Positions 55,957 through 64,000 of a stretch of DNA of 64,000 bases are shown here, piece by piece. The stretch's first letter is position 1. Every line of letters starts with the position of its first letter. The stretch is from assembly GCA_963745175.1 (NCBI GenBank), contig CAVUWK010000007.1, positions 124,001 through 188,000 of the forward strand, given 5' to 3'. Origin of the DNA: Bog-473 sp963745175 (GTDB lineage: Bacteria > Actinomycetota > Acidimicrobiia > Acidimicrobiales > RAAP-2). The translations under genes and the position numbers were made by a program. The notes beneath the pieces were generated by a model. That model worked only from the letters and a program-made list of their open reading frames with translations. It did no database searches and was not told the DNA's origin.

Positions 55957-56838
55957 TTACTTGCGATAGCTGCCGTTACGGAATTCGTCGGCGAGTCCGG
56001 GGTGGGTGGGCTGCCAGCCGAGGTCGGCCCGTGCCTTAGCCGCTGTCGTGGCCTGGTCGAGGAGCAGCACCTCGGCGAAGGCGTCGCCGAGACGCGTGCG
56101 CGCCTCTTCTTCGGACCCCGGGACCGCTCCAGAAGCTCCCATCGCGACGGCCGCAGCCTCGGTCAGTTCCGCGGCGGTCGGGTTCTGGCCGTTTCCGATC
56201 ACGTACGTTCCTCGACACGTCTCGGCTTCCAGCGCGCGGCGGAAGACTTCCGCCAGGTCAGCCACGTGAATTGTCGACCAGTGCTGCCGCCCGGTGCCGA
56301 GCATGATCAAGTTGCCGTCGCTGTCCCGGGGAGAACCGAGTAGGACCCCAGGGACGCCGCCGCCGCCGTCGCCGTAGGCGACGCTTGACACGATCACGAT
56401 GCCGCGCATAGCGAGCGTTTCCAGGATGCGCTGGAGGATCGGCGGCTCCCACGCAACCATCCCGGCCGGCTTGAAGGGTGATTCTTCCGTGATGGAGGTG
56501 TTGGATCCAAAGGTCCAGAGGCCGGCGATGTGTGCGTACGGCTTGCCGTTGGCTCCGAACGCCTCGATCGCAGCATCGACCACAGCGGAGTCCAAGTTGG
56601 CGCTGGTCTCGTCGCCAGGGCTCGCCGTGTGGACGGCACCGTCGGAGTCGCTGAACAACTTCACGACGACCGGCCGGTCGTACAGGTCGACGATGGCTGG
56701 GGTGGCGCCCTTGGCGGTGACGACGGCAGCGCCGGCGTCGTCTCGAACAAGTGCCGTCACCTCGTGGCCGTGGGATTGCAGTTCCGCAAGGATGTGGGAT
56801 CCGATGAATCCGTTTGCACCGGTGAGTGCGATCTTCAT
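55957..56838 (-). CDS. NAD-dependent epimerase/dehydratase family protein
   Basis: 293 residues of the extended SDR fold. It starts MKIALTGANGFIGSHILAEL (glycine-rich NAD motif), with LVRDDAGAAVV after beta-2. Later it has VIVSSVAYGDGGGG and STIHVADLAEVFRRAL. The usual YxxxK is not evident; the tyrosine in SSVAYGDG may serve. GAGGAG supports the ATG. Function unknown; it stands alone with its own upstream element. Confidence 0.87.
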   Translation of the reverse strand: MKIALTGANGFIGSHILAELQSHGHEVTALVRDDAGAAVVTAKGATPAIVDLYDRPVVVKLFSDSDGAVHTASPGDETSANLDSAVVDAAIEAFGANGKPYAHIAGLWTFGSNTSITEESPFKPAGMVAWEPPILQRILETLAMRGIVIVSSVAYGDGGGGVPGVLLGSPRDSDGNLIMLGTGRQHWSTIHVADLAEVFRRALEAETCRGTYVIGNGQNPTAAELTEAAAVAMGASGAVPGSEEEARTRLGDAFAEVLLLDQATTAAKARADLGWQPTHPGLADEFRNGSYRK

Positions 56839-56981
56839 GGCTTGTCTCCTCTTGGTTGGTGGTTCGTCGGCATGAGAATCGAGTCGATTGGGCGCAGATC
56901 ATGCCGCACCGCGTTGGATGGCCCGGTTGATCGCTGGAAGGGCGACCCTTGTGTCACCCTGGCCCTGGCCGCCCTGGATAG

Positions 56982-57006
56982 CGTCCAGGGAATCCTTAGT
57001 TGTTAG
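56982..57006. promoter_or_regulatory. shared upstream element, copy C
   Basis: CGTCCAGGGAATCCTTAGTT shares CGTCCAGG, CC and AGT with copies A and B. It is 144-168 bases upstream of the epimerase gene. It also contains a dyad CCCTGGA-TAGCG-TCCAGGG with the bases just before it. Confidence 0.5.
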
Positions 57007-57127
57007 ATGCCTAGGTGTAAGTCGTGCTGGGCTTGCCGGCAACCCTCATTTCGCTCAAACCTAGGATCTGAGCGATGCGAGAAAGGTGCCGAATGTCGAT
57101 CGTGAGAGAAGAGGCTTGCTGCCGGGA

Positions 57128-57805
57128 TCAGAACCCAAGCGATTCATTTACCAAGATTGCGGTGATTCGGCCGGGGGCGACCGCCTTGTTGATAACGAGG
57201 ACGTTGTTCACTCCGCTGGCAACCCCGTAGGCCAGCCTTGCCCGCCGATCCTCAAGAGGAAAGCAGTATTCGTAGATCCGCTGCAGTCCTGTGCTGAGAT
57301 CGGGAACGATCTTCTGCGCGCCGACCACGAGTACTACATGACCCGCTCCGGAGGCGATTGGACCGAGCTGGCTCCCGCTCGCGGACGCGACAAGAAGTGA
57401 ACCCTCCTCCGTCAAGGCGTGGACGCTCCCGACGACCCAATCGGGCGAGGCGGACAACTGCCGCATCTCACGACCCTGCATTTCGCGATCCATCTGATAC
57501 AGACGAGGTCGCAGCGGCTGGTACTGCCCGGATCGTTCTATGTCCTCAGCGACGCCGATGATTTCGAGCGTGCTGGAAGTGTTGTTGTAGACCTCGGCTC
57601 CCACCGGGACGGTGGAGCGCACAGCCTTTCTCGCCTCCTCGCCGGAGTCGACCACTGTGCAAGTGATTCCGTTGCGTTCGAGGGCCCTGGCTACAGCGCG
57701 GACGAGCTCTCTGGGGGCCACTCGAGAGAACTTTGCTTCCGCCTCCTTGCTGGGACCCGCCACTGAGGCGTCCCCGGGGAGGCCGGTGGCTGGTGAAGCA
57801 CCCAT
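57128..57805 (-). CDS. LUD-domain protein (LutC/YkgG-like)
   Basis: 225 residues. The diagnostic block is VVGSVHALTEEGSLLVASAS then GSQLGPIASGAGHVVLVVG and QKIVPDL, the LUD-domain core. LutC helps oxidise lactate with LutA and LutB; neither partner is here, so a lactate role is unsupported. Start ATG 57805 or GTG 57814 overlaps the stop of the flavoprotein gene, so the two are co-translated. Confidence 0.82.
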   Translation of the reverse strand: MGASPATGLPGDASVAGPSKEAEAKFSRVAPRELVRAVARALERNGITCTVVDSGEEARKAVRSTVPVGAEVYNNTSSTLEIIGVAEDIERSGQYQPLRPRLYQMDREMQGREMRQLSASPDWVVGSVHALTEEGSLLVASASGSQLGPIASGAGHVVLVVGAQKIVPDLSTGLQRIYEYCFPLEDRRARLAYGVASGVNNVLVINKAVAPGRITAILVNESLGF

Positions 57806-57806
57806 G

Positions 57807-59087
57807 TCACTCACCGCCGACTTCAGCGAGGCGCTGGTGGACGAGCGCCACAGCCATGGACCCCTCGCCTATGGCCGCCGCGCAGCGCTTGATCGAGCCG
57901 CTCCTGACATCGCCCGCGGCGAACAGCCCTGGCAAGCTTGTTTCGAGAGGCAGGGGTTGACGGGACAACGGCCACCCGTCGAGTGCGTCAGGTGCAGTGC
58001 TGAGTTCGGCCCCAGTGCGGACGAATCCGGCGCCGTCCAGAGAAAATCCCACGCTGGCCGCGCCTTGGGTGCGCGGCACCCCTCCGATGCAAACGAAAAG
58101 CGCGTCGGCGGGCAACCGAGCAACGGTGCCTCCTGACGAGACCATGAGCGCTTGCAGACGGGTATCGGATTCCAGACTGACAACTTCCGTGTTTGTCCGA
58201 ACCTCGACATTCCCCAATTCCATCACCTGGCTGATCAAGTACTGGGACATCGAGGCCTCAAGCGAGCGACCGCGGACCAGCAAGGACACCTGCGCGGCGT
58301 AGCGCGAAAACCGGATAACCGCCTGGCCAGCGGAGTTCCCTCCCCCGACGATGACCACCCGACACCCGCTGCAGGTGACCGCCTCGCTCGGGCCGGCGCC
58401 GTAGTACACACCGGAGCCGAGGAGTTCATCGATGCCGGGAACCTCAAGACGACGCCAGTCGACACCGCTTGCTACGAGAAGTGCCCGTGACGGCAAGGCC
58501 GTGCCGTCGGAAAGGTGGGCGACAAAGCCCGGGCCGTCCCTCGTGACGTCAGCGAGACGGCGAGCGAGAAGAACCTCGGCGCCGAATCTCTTCGCCTGTG
58601 CATTCGCCCGCGTCGCCAATTCGCTTCCGCTGATTCCCTGTGGGAATCCGAGATAGTTCTCGATCATTGAGGTCGTCCCGGCCTGACCTCCAGGCGCCAC
58701 TGCTTCGATGGCCACGGCACGTAAGCCCTCAGACGCGGCGTACACGGCTGCGGCCAGTCCGGCGGGGCCGGCGCCCACGATCGTCAGGTCGTACTCCGAC
58801 AGCGCCGGGGCCGACACCATCCCCAGTCCAGCCGCCACATCCTCCAGCGTGGCCGGGGCAAGCCGCATTCCGTTGGGGAGGACGCAGACAGGTAGCTGGT
58901 CCACTTCCATTTCTCCTTGGGGCAGCAACGCTTCGACTCGCGCTGTGTCATCCACGTCGACCCACTCATAGGGGACTCCATTGCGGCTGAGAAAGTCACG
59001 AATGCTGTAACCGACGGAGGACGCCCGGTGCCCGACCAGCAGGACCTGAGGAGTGACAGGCCTCGCGTCGTAGTCGATCATCGACAT
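57807..59087 (-). CDS. thioredoxin-reductase-like flavoprotein with N-terminal glutaredoxin-like domain
   Basis: About 426 residues. The first 90 (VLLVGHRASSVGYSIRDFL, then VCVLPNGMRLAPATLEDVA) look like a glutaredoxin fold without its CxxC. The FAD motif DLTIVGAGPAGLAAAVYAAS, GGQAGTTSMIENYLGFP, the NAD(P) motif VVIVGGGNSAGQAVIRF and the end LFAAGDVRSGSIKRCAAAIGEG are TrxR-like. In place of the active CATC it has GAGPSEAVTCSGC, so thioredoxin reduction is unlikely. Coupled to the LUD gene. Confidence 0.87.
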   Translation of the reverse strand: MSMIDYDARPVTPQVLLVGHRASSVGYSIRDFLSRNGVPYEWVDVDDTARVEALLPQGEMEVDQLPVCVLPNGMRLAPATLEDVAAGLGMVSAPALSEYDLTIVGAGPAGLAAAVYAASEGLRAVAIEAVAPGGQAGTTSMIENYLGFPQGISGSELATRANAQAKRFGAEVLLARRLADVTRDGPGFVAHLSDGTALPSRALLVASGVDWRRLEVPGIDELLGSGVYYGAGPSEAVTCSGCRVVIVGGGNSAGQAVIRFSRYAAQVSLLVRGRSLEASMSQYLISQVMELGNVEVRTNTEVVSLESDTRLQALMVSSGGTVARLPADALFVCIGGVPRTQGAASVGFSLDGAGFVRTGAELSTAPDALDGWPLSRQPLPLETSLPGLFAAGDVRSGSIKRCAAAIGEGSMAVALVHQRLAEVGGE

Positions 59088-59439
59088 GGCGCCCTGTCTC
59101 CCTTCATGACACCGGCCTCGAACATACACAAGCGACACGGGGCGCTGCCATGTCAGAGCGCTCCCTCGTGTCGTTCGCATTGGGCAGGGCTGGATGCACA
59201 GATTGACTGCCTCCGAAACCTTTGGTGGCGGCCGGAGCCACAGGTTTCGATGGGGTGCGCTGCGTGCGAAAAGTCATGCCTGCTTGCGTCCTTCCTGGTC
59301 TCGGGGCCGCAAGTCATCGGATCGTCGCGTCCCGTCACGTCGGGCTCGCGACGGCCCGCTCACGGCTGTCCGACGGGTGAAGCAGGTCATCGGCCTGACC
59401 CGATGGTCAACGACCCAGTTGGGCCGGAGGCGGTAAGGG
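59088..59439. other. intergenic region, no gene recognised
   Basis: About 350 bases between the MFS gene and the flavoprotein gene, which lie on the same strand. No recognisable domain is coded and the shared upstream element was not found. It should hold the promoter of the flavoprotein-LUD pair. Confidence 0.5.
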
Positions 59440-60678
59440 CTACACAGCTTGGTCCGAGGCTCGAGATCGGTGCCCCAACAGTGCCCAACCCGAGACGGAA
59501 ACGCCCAGCGCGACAAGAATGGCGAATCCGAGCACGGTGTTGGGTGCACTTGCGCCCTGGTTGAGCGCGATACCGGCTCCGATCACTGGAACCGATAGTC
59601 CCACGAAGAGAGCGATCAGTAGGGCAGACGTCATCGCCAGCCGGTCTTCCGGTGGGCTCGCTTCGAGCACGATCCCCGTGGTTCCCTTGAACACAGCGCC
59701 AGCGCCAGCGCCGATCAGCGCACCCCCAATCAGGAACAGCGCGAGGCTGGATGTCGACAGGCGTACGGAAACGACGAGCAGGACGAGACCAACGAGCATG
59801 GACATGGTACCGAGAGCGAGCACGCGTGACGCCTTCAGCTTCGTTGTTGCCAATTGGGACACGACACCGCAGGAAAACACGAGGAACAGCGTGGCGCCGG
59901 ACAGTGCATGCGAGGGGTGGCCCAGAGTCGTCGCCAAAAAGAGCCCAGACAGCCCGGCAAACAGACCCATGGCGGAGAAAGCCGACAGGGTCGCGGCTGC
60001 GGCCGGGATTGGAAGCCTGACGGATCGTCTCGAACGAGTGGGCAGATCCGTCATTCCTCTTAGATGTGGCGTGCCTGTCTCGGGCACAATCGATAGACCG
60101 ATCAGGGCGACCGCCCCGAGCGCGACGAACACAATGAACGACAAGGTCAGCGGGTAACTCGCCCACTCAGCAAGGCAGCCTGCAATCAACGGGCCCACCC
60201 CAAGTGCGCCAACGTTCAGCGACGTGCCGATGGTCCGGGCACGCACCATCGATGCGTTTGGATCCGCACGGAGACGTAACTCGATCAGGTAGGTGATTGC
60301 CGTGCCAGCAGCCAGACCGACCGACACTCCGGTGAGAAGGCGTCCGATCAGCAGCCCCGGGAGATCCTTCCACGCTGCAAGCACTCCCGCCGCGAGCATC
60401 ATTATTCCGACGGCGCCGAGCATCATGCCCCGGCGCCCGATGCGCTGCGCGATTGAGCTATCCCTCAGCAGCGTGATTATCGTTCCGCCCGCGAAGATCG
60501 CGTAAACCAGGGTAATCGTGAAGGCCGAGAGGTCATCTCGCGTCCGGTACAGGCCGTAGAGGGGGCTCGGCAGCGTTGCGAACGCCATGACGATCAGAAA
60601 GGCGAACGCCACGATCCAAAACCCAGACACGCGTCGTTTCTCAGCCGTCGGACCGCTGTACGCATCAACGCTGGTCAT
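59440..60678 (-). CDS. MFS transporter, 12-TMS type
   Basis: 412 residues. The first span is FWIVAFAFLIVMAFATLPSPL. Motif A between spans 2 and 3 is weak (DSSIAQRIGRRGMMLG). Twelve hydrophobic segments can be counted, with a central loop GTPHLRGMTDLPTRSRRSV. It follows the SDR by 30 bases on the same strand and is probably the last gene of a hydrolase-SDR-transporter operon, exporting or importing the compound that the two enzymes act on. Confidence 0.9.
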   Translation of the reverse strand: MTSVDAYSGPTAEKRRVSGFWIVAFAFLIVMAFATLPSPLYGLYRTRDDLSAFTITLVYAIFAGGTIITLLRDSSIAQRIGRRGMMLGAVGIMMLAAGVLAAWKDLPGLLIGRLLTGVSVGLAAGTAITYLIELRLRADPNASMVRARTIGTSLNVGALGVGPLIAGCLAEWASYPLTLSFIVFVALGAVALIGLSIVPETGTPHLRGMTDLPTRSRRSVRLPIPAAAATLSAFSAMGLFAGLSGLFLATTLGHPSHALSGATLFLVFSCGVVSQLATTKLKASRVLALGTMSMLVGLVLLVVSVRLSTSSLALFLIGGALIGAGAGAVFKGTTGIVLEASPPEDRLAMTSALLIALFVGLSVPVIGAGIALNQGASAPNTVLGFAILVALGVSVSGWALLGHRSRASDQAV

Positions 60679-60708
60679 CGGACCTCCTTTCCTTCACAAC
60701 CGCGGCAG

Positions 60709-61477
60709 TCACCAGACCTTCATGCCGCCATCGACCAAGAGATCGATGCCCGTCACGTACGCGCTCGTCGTCGGACGCCAGGTAGAGCGCCGCGTTCGCA
60801 ATGTCTTCCGCCTGACCGAACCGGCCGAGCAGCGTCCGGTCGCGCATCTGGCGGCCAAACTCTTCGTCTGCCAGTTCCCCTCGAGTCGAGTTGGTCTCGA
60901 TGAAGCCAGGTGAGATCGAGTTGACGCGGATCCCGTGCTGGCTTCCCTCCATAGCGAGCTGGCGCGTCATGCCGATGATCGCTGCCTTGTTGGTCGTGTG
61001 GGCCAGCGATGGCAGGAGCTTGAAGCTAAGGGAGCCATTCAGCGAGGCCATGTTCACGACCACGCCCCGACTGGCTTTCAAGTGGGGCCATGCCGCACGC
61101 GTGAGGTAGAAGACCAGATCGACCTCGTCCCGGCGTGCGGCATCCCAGTCCTTGTCGGTAAAGTCCTCGAGCCGGCTGAAATGGGACCGCGCGGCCAGAT
61201 TGAACAGCACGTCGATCCGGCCGAATTGACTCACAGCGAGATCGACGAGCCTCGCGCACTCGGAGGGATCATCGAGAAGGCAGGGTTGCAGCGAAACCAT
61301 CTCGTCGCCGGCGGCGTGCACCATCTCGACGGTTTCTGTCGCCGTATCCACCGTCACGTCGCAGCCGACGACCGATGCGCCCTCGCGGGCGAACGCCAGT
61401 GCCGTGGCGCGCCCCATGCTCCCACCCGTCCCCGTTATGACGCACACCTTTCCAGCCAGTCTCCCGGCCATCATCAC
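60709..61477 (-). CDS. short-chain dehydrogenase/reductase with His in place of catalytic Tyr (one frameshift)
   Basis: About 255 residues. The cofactor motif is VCVITGTGGSMGRATALAF, and an acidic CDVTVD suits NAD(H). The core reads VLFNLAARSHF instead of NNAG and LAHTTNKAAIIGMTRQLAMEG, placing His where the catalytic Tyr of YxxxK normally is. An extra G near 60770 (GAC-G-AGC) breaks the end; corrected it reads YVTGIDLLVDGGMKVW and stops at 60709. Coupled by overlap to the second isochorismatase-like hydrolase. Confidence 0.87.
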
Positions 61478-62142
61478 TGGGCGTCGTGTTGCGCGGCCGC
61501 CTTCTTTTCAGCCTCGGCAACACCAACAAGATCGGTCAGTTTCGGTGCTTCGGTGAAATACCAGTAGATGGTGTCGAGGGCCGGAGCGGCGAGCGGGCCC
61601 GCCCAGTCACGGAACAGTTCGGTGACGACTGCGAGAGCCGTGGTCGGCACCGCGCCGGCGTGCGCCAGACGCTGGATGCCCGTGCGGTGAGCGATCTGTG
61701 AACGTCCGCCGACGGCGTCGGTCACATAGAGAACGTCGTATCCGTCCTTGAGCGCCTGAACAGATGCGAAAGTGAGGCAGATCTCCGTGTGCAGACCGGC
61801 GATGATCAGCCGCTTGCGTCCCGTTGCCTTCACGGCCCCACGAAAGGCGGCATCTTCGAACGCGTTCATCGATGACCGGTCGATGGGCTCGAGACCGTCG
61901 AGCTCGGACAGGATCGAAGGCAGGGTGGGCCCGTTGAAGCCAAACCCAACACCCACGGTGGACAGCACGATCGGCATGCCAAACGCCTTGGCGGTCTTGG
62001 CCAGAAGCCTGACATTCAGCTCGACCAAGTCGGCATCGGTCTCGGACCGAATAACCTCGAACATCTCGTTCTGGAAGTCGATCAGCAGCAAGGCGCAGTC
62101 ATCGGCCTTCCAGACTCCCAGGTCTTCTAGGGCTTTCGTCAT
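61474..62142 (-). CDS. isochorismatase-like cysteine hydrolase (copy 2)
   Basis: 222 residues. The catalytic aspartate is in ALLLIDFQNEMFEVI and the nucleophile cysteine in IAGLHTEICLTFASVQAL. It shares layout with copy 1 (STVGVGFG / STVNVANG, then a Cys block and DAVGG). Start ATG 62142 has AAGGAGA before it. It is the first gene of an operon with the SDR and the 12-TMS transporter. Confidence 0.92.
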   Translation of the reverse strand: MTKALEDLGVWKADDCALLLIDFQNEMFEVIRSETDADLVELNVRLLAKTAKAFGMPIVLSTVGVGFGFNGPTLPSILSELDGLEPIDRSSMNAFEDAAFRGAVKATGRKRLIIAGLHTEICLTFASVQALKDGYDVLYVTDAVGGRSQIAHRTGIQRLAHAGAVPTTALAVVTELFRDWAGPLAAPALDTIYWYFTEAPKLTDLVGVAEAEKKAAAQHDAQ

Positions 62143-62758
62143 TACTTGTCTCCTTGTCTCGTGTTCCAGCAGTTGCTCAGCGGTGCGGTTCTGGTGACTT
62201 GTTGCTGTGACGTCGCGAACCACACGTGAAACTCGTTATCCGCCGCGACACATGCTCCGTTGCGGTTCTTGATCTCGGAAGCGAAGGCTGGACCGCCAAC
62301 TCCATTTCCCAATCGGAGTCGTGGTTCAAGACGTTGGCGCGTCGTCCGCGCGGGGTCAGGGAGATCTCCGAGTGCAAGCCGGTCGGCGCCTTTGGGGTCA
62401 ACGGCCGTCTCCATTGTTCGGTCCTTTGGGACGTTCACATCTCGAGTAGTACCGCTTGTCAGTCACGACCGCCGTCTGATTCGGCGTCACGGATCGAGCA
62501 TGGGCCGATGGCGCTCTCGTGTCGTCCAGGAAAACCACAGTCCTTCTGTCCAAACAAAGCGAACGGCATCAGGGCCGCGCGATCGTGATCCGGCTCTGCG
62601 CGAGCGGAAGATGCAAGGCGTCGTATCCGGCTCGACTGCGGCGACCACGCAGGCACGCGCGAAAAGCCCATTGAGCCACGGTTCACCGGATCGATCGAGC
62701 TCCAATCACAGCCGGGGAAGTGGTTTGGCCATGGCTGCGGTCCAGGCCAGATGCAGTA
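62143..62758. other. intergenic region upstream of the hydrolase operon
   Basis: About 615 bases between the hydrolase start and the end of the LuxR gene. Open frames on either strand have no domain and lower coding quality. It contains element copy B and presumably the operon promoter. Confidence 0.5.
62505..62548. promoter_or_regulatory. shared upstream element, copy B
   Basis: CCGATG...GTGTCGTCCAGGAAA...AGTCCTTCTG, nearly the same as copy A at 55.8 kb. It is 363-406 bases upstream of the second isochorismatase-like gene, further than the others. Confidence 0.6.
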
Positions 62759-64000
62759 TTACGCGTCCTGCATTTCCTGCCCTGACTCGAGAATCCGCTT
62801 TGCCAACTGTGTCCTCGATCTGATTCCAAGCTTCCGAAAGACCTTGTGAAGGTGATACTCGACCGTGCTCAGACTGACGAACATTTGAGCGGCGATCTCC
62901 GCGTTGGTGCCACCTTGCGCCACGAGTTGTGTGACTCGCGCTTCCTGAGGTGTTAAGCGCTCGCTGGAGTCAAACAACCCCTTGCGTGCGCGCTCCCCCG
63001 TTGCGCGCAGTTCGATACGGGCCCTTTCAGAGTAGCTCTCGCTGCCGAAATCCGTGAAGAGTCTATGGGCGGTGCGCAACTCTTCGCGAGCATCCGCTGG
63101 CCGGTTCTCGCGGCGCAGCCACTCACCGTACAGCAGGTGGGTGCGGGCAAGATCTAAACGCAAGGCCGTAGGCAAGAGTCTGTCGATGGCACTCCGATAC
63201 AACTTCTCAGCGACAGCTCCCTTGCTGAGCAGAGCGCGAGATCGGTCCTCGACGGCAGCCGCCCACTCCGTGCCACTTGCGTTGGTACTCTCGGACAACA
63301 GTTCGAACGCCGCTGTCGCAGCGGCAATGCGCCCGGTTCGGCTGGCAGCTTCGATCAACTCAACAGGCACCCAAGGCCACAACCACAATTCGTAGGGATC
63401 CTCAAGAGCATTTTCAGCCGCAGCGTACGCTTCGTCATATCGAGCGAGGCCGTTATAGAGCGCCGCGTCGGCAAATCCTGTGAGGTTCACCCCCATGCCC
63501 TCACCTCTTGCTGCGAAGTCCTTCGCTGCCGCGTCGATAAGCGGCCGGGCTTCCCGCTCACAGCCGCGGAACGCAGCCACCAACACCGCGGCGTACCGAG
63601 CGGTCCTCGCACCCGTTGCGTCCGCTACGGCGTCTGCCTGCTCGAACAGGGACTCTGCCTCCGATAGTCGCCCGGCGAACAGCTGAACACCGGCCGTCTC
63701 ACTGAGCGTCAAGGGAAGAACAGCGAGGGCCCCGGCTGCTCGGGCTGCGACAACTTGATCACGGGTACATGCATCCCAGGCGTCGTAGTCCCAGATCAAG
63801 GCCGCGCTGCGCCCAGCCAACCAAGACCAACGCAAACGCTCCTCCGTGCCGACCGTATCGCTGCGAAAGGCCTTGAGCGCCCGCTGGAAAACCGTAGTTG
63901 CCACCACGGGGCCCTCCGCCACGAACAGCGCGAGACCTTGGAGCAGAAGGTCCGACGCGCTGGAAGGTCCCGGCGGATGTGGCGCTGCGAGCACGGCGTG
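62759..64000 (-). CDS. LuxR-family (LAL-type) transcriptional regulator, 5' end outside window
   Basis: At least 411 residues; the frame is open to the window edge, and a LAL protein is usually about 900 residues, so the ATPase part is missing. The visible part has TPR-like helices (LSEAESLFEQADAVADATGA, YDEAYAAAENALEDPYELW) and the LuxR helix-turn-helix LTPQEARVTQLVAQGGTNAEIA then QMFVSLSTVEYHLHKVFRKLG. It lies next to the conserved-element operons and is the obvious candidate for their regulator. Confidence 0.88.
   Translation of the reverse strand, partial: HAVLAAPHPPGPSSASDLLLQGLALFVAEGPVVATTVFQRALKAFRSDTVGTEERLRWSWLAGRSAALIWDYDAWDACTRDQVVAARAAGALAVLPLTLSETAGVQLFAGRLSEAESLFEQADAVADATGARTARYAAVLVAAFRGCEREARPLIDAAAKDFAARGEGMGVNLTGFADAALYNGLARYDEAYAAAENALEDPYELWLWPWVPVELIEAASRTGRIAAATAAFELLSESTNASGTEWAAAVEDRSRALLSKGAVAEKLYRSAIDRLLPTALRLDLARTHLLYGEWLRRENRPADAREELRTAHRLFTDFGSESYSERARIELRATGERARKGLFDSSERLTPQEARVTQLVAQGGTNAEIAAQMFVSLSTVEYHLHKVFRKLGIRSRTQLAKRILESGQEMQDA

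Noticed and set aside
62226..62588. A 120-residue open frame in the gap next to the LuxR gene
   Set aside because: No domain, and it runs through element copy B, which is repeated in a different non-coding place.
1..64000. tRNA, rRNA or CRISPR arrays
   Set aside because: I looked for T-arm signatures, conserved rRNA stretches and regularly spaced repeats and saw none; a covariance-model scan would be needed to exclude a tRNA fully.

Overview
The window is high-GC, gene-dense bacterial DNA from an actinobacterium-like organism. The clues are a DUF222/HNH endonuclease of the 13E12-repeat type, many GTG starts, a FliA/WhiG-type sigma factor, LAL-type LuxR regulators, LLM-class flavoproteins, and many TetR/MFS and TrxR-like proteins. 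An acidimicrobial or other uncultured actinobacterial lineage is plausible, but nothing here fixes the rank. No rRNA, tRNA or CRISPR array was found.

Layout. 0-9.8 kb is housekeeping and metabolism: tsaD (cut by the window edge), a DUF222-HNH endonuclease read through from a small membrane protein, an acyl-CoA dehydrogenase, fhs, a DUF1269 protein, an ion-channel-like protein, glutamate decarboxylase and a sigma factor. 10.3-15 kb is regulatory: two tandem OmpR-type response regulators and a badly frameshifted LAL regulator. 15-22 kb holds a GDT1-type transporter, an SDR, a methyltransferase, a VOC protein, an enoyl-CoA hydratase, a duplicated CAP-like lipoprotein, an ArsC-like protein and a phytoene-desaturase-like oxidase. 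22-23.7 kb is a copper-type operon (CsoR plus permease-YHS) with its operator. 23.7-32.2 kb is a run of regulator-centred units: a TetR with a ferritin-like/LLM pair, a MerR with a SnoaL protein, and a TetR with an MFS pump divergent from an adenosine-deaminase operon. An intact IS30-family element lies at 32.3-33.5 kb, followed by a second TetR/MFS module. 36-38.5 kb carries pirin, a UBP zinc finger and msrBA. 38.7-47 kb carries HyuB/HyuA, an LLM oxidoreductase, a dimethylformamidase-like protein and an acetolactate-synthase-like enzyme. 47-53 kb carries an HtrA-type protease, a TrxR-like protein with a DUF4254 protein, and a tight queD-queC-GT9-unknown operon.

53-64 kb looks like one accessory block. 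It has two MFS exporters, two isochorismatase-like hydrolases, an NAD-dependent epimerase, an SDR, a LUD protein and a TrxR-like flavoprotein, ending in a LuxR/LAL regulator cut by the window edge. Similar sequence elements centred on TCCAGGAAA or TCCTGGATTA lie upstream of four transcription units in this block. I infer a regulon here; it is the best candidate for an undescribed system in the window.

Sequence quality matters. tsaD, fhs, the DUF1269 gene, the channel gene, the second response regulator, the LAL gene, the GDT1 gene, both SDRs, the permease-YHS gene, the second MFS-linked tetR and the acetolactate synthase all contain single-base frameshifts with conserved protein sequence on both sides. 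Outside the LAL gene almost all are one-base insertions. I read most of these as sequencing or assembly errors rather than decay, and I give the full spans.
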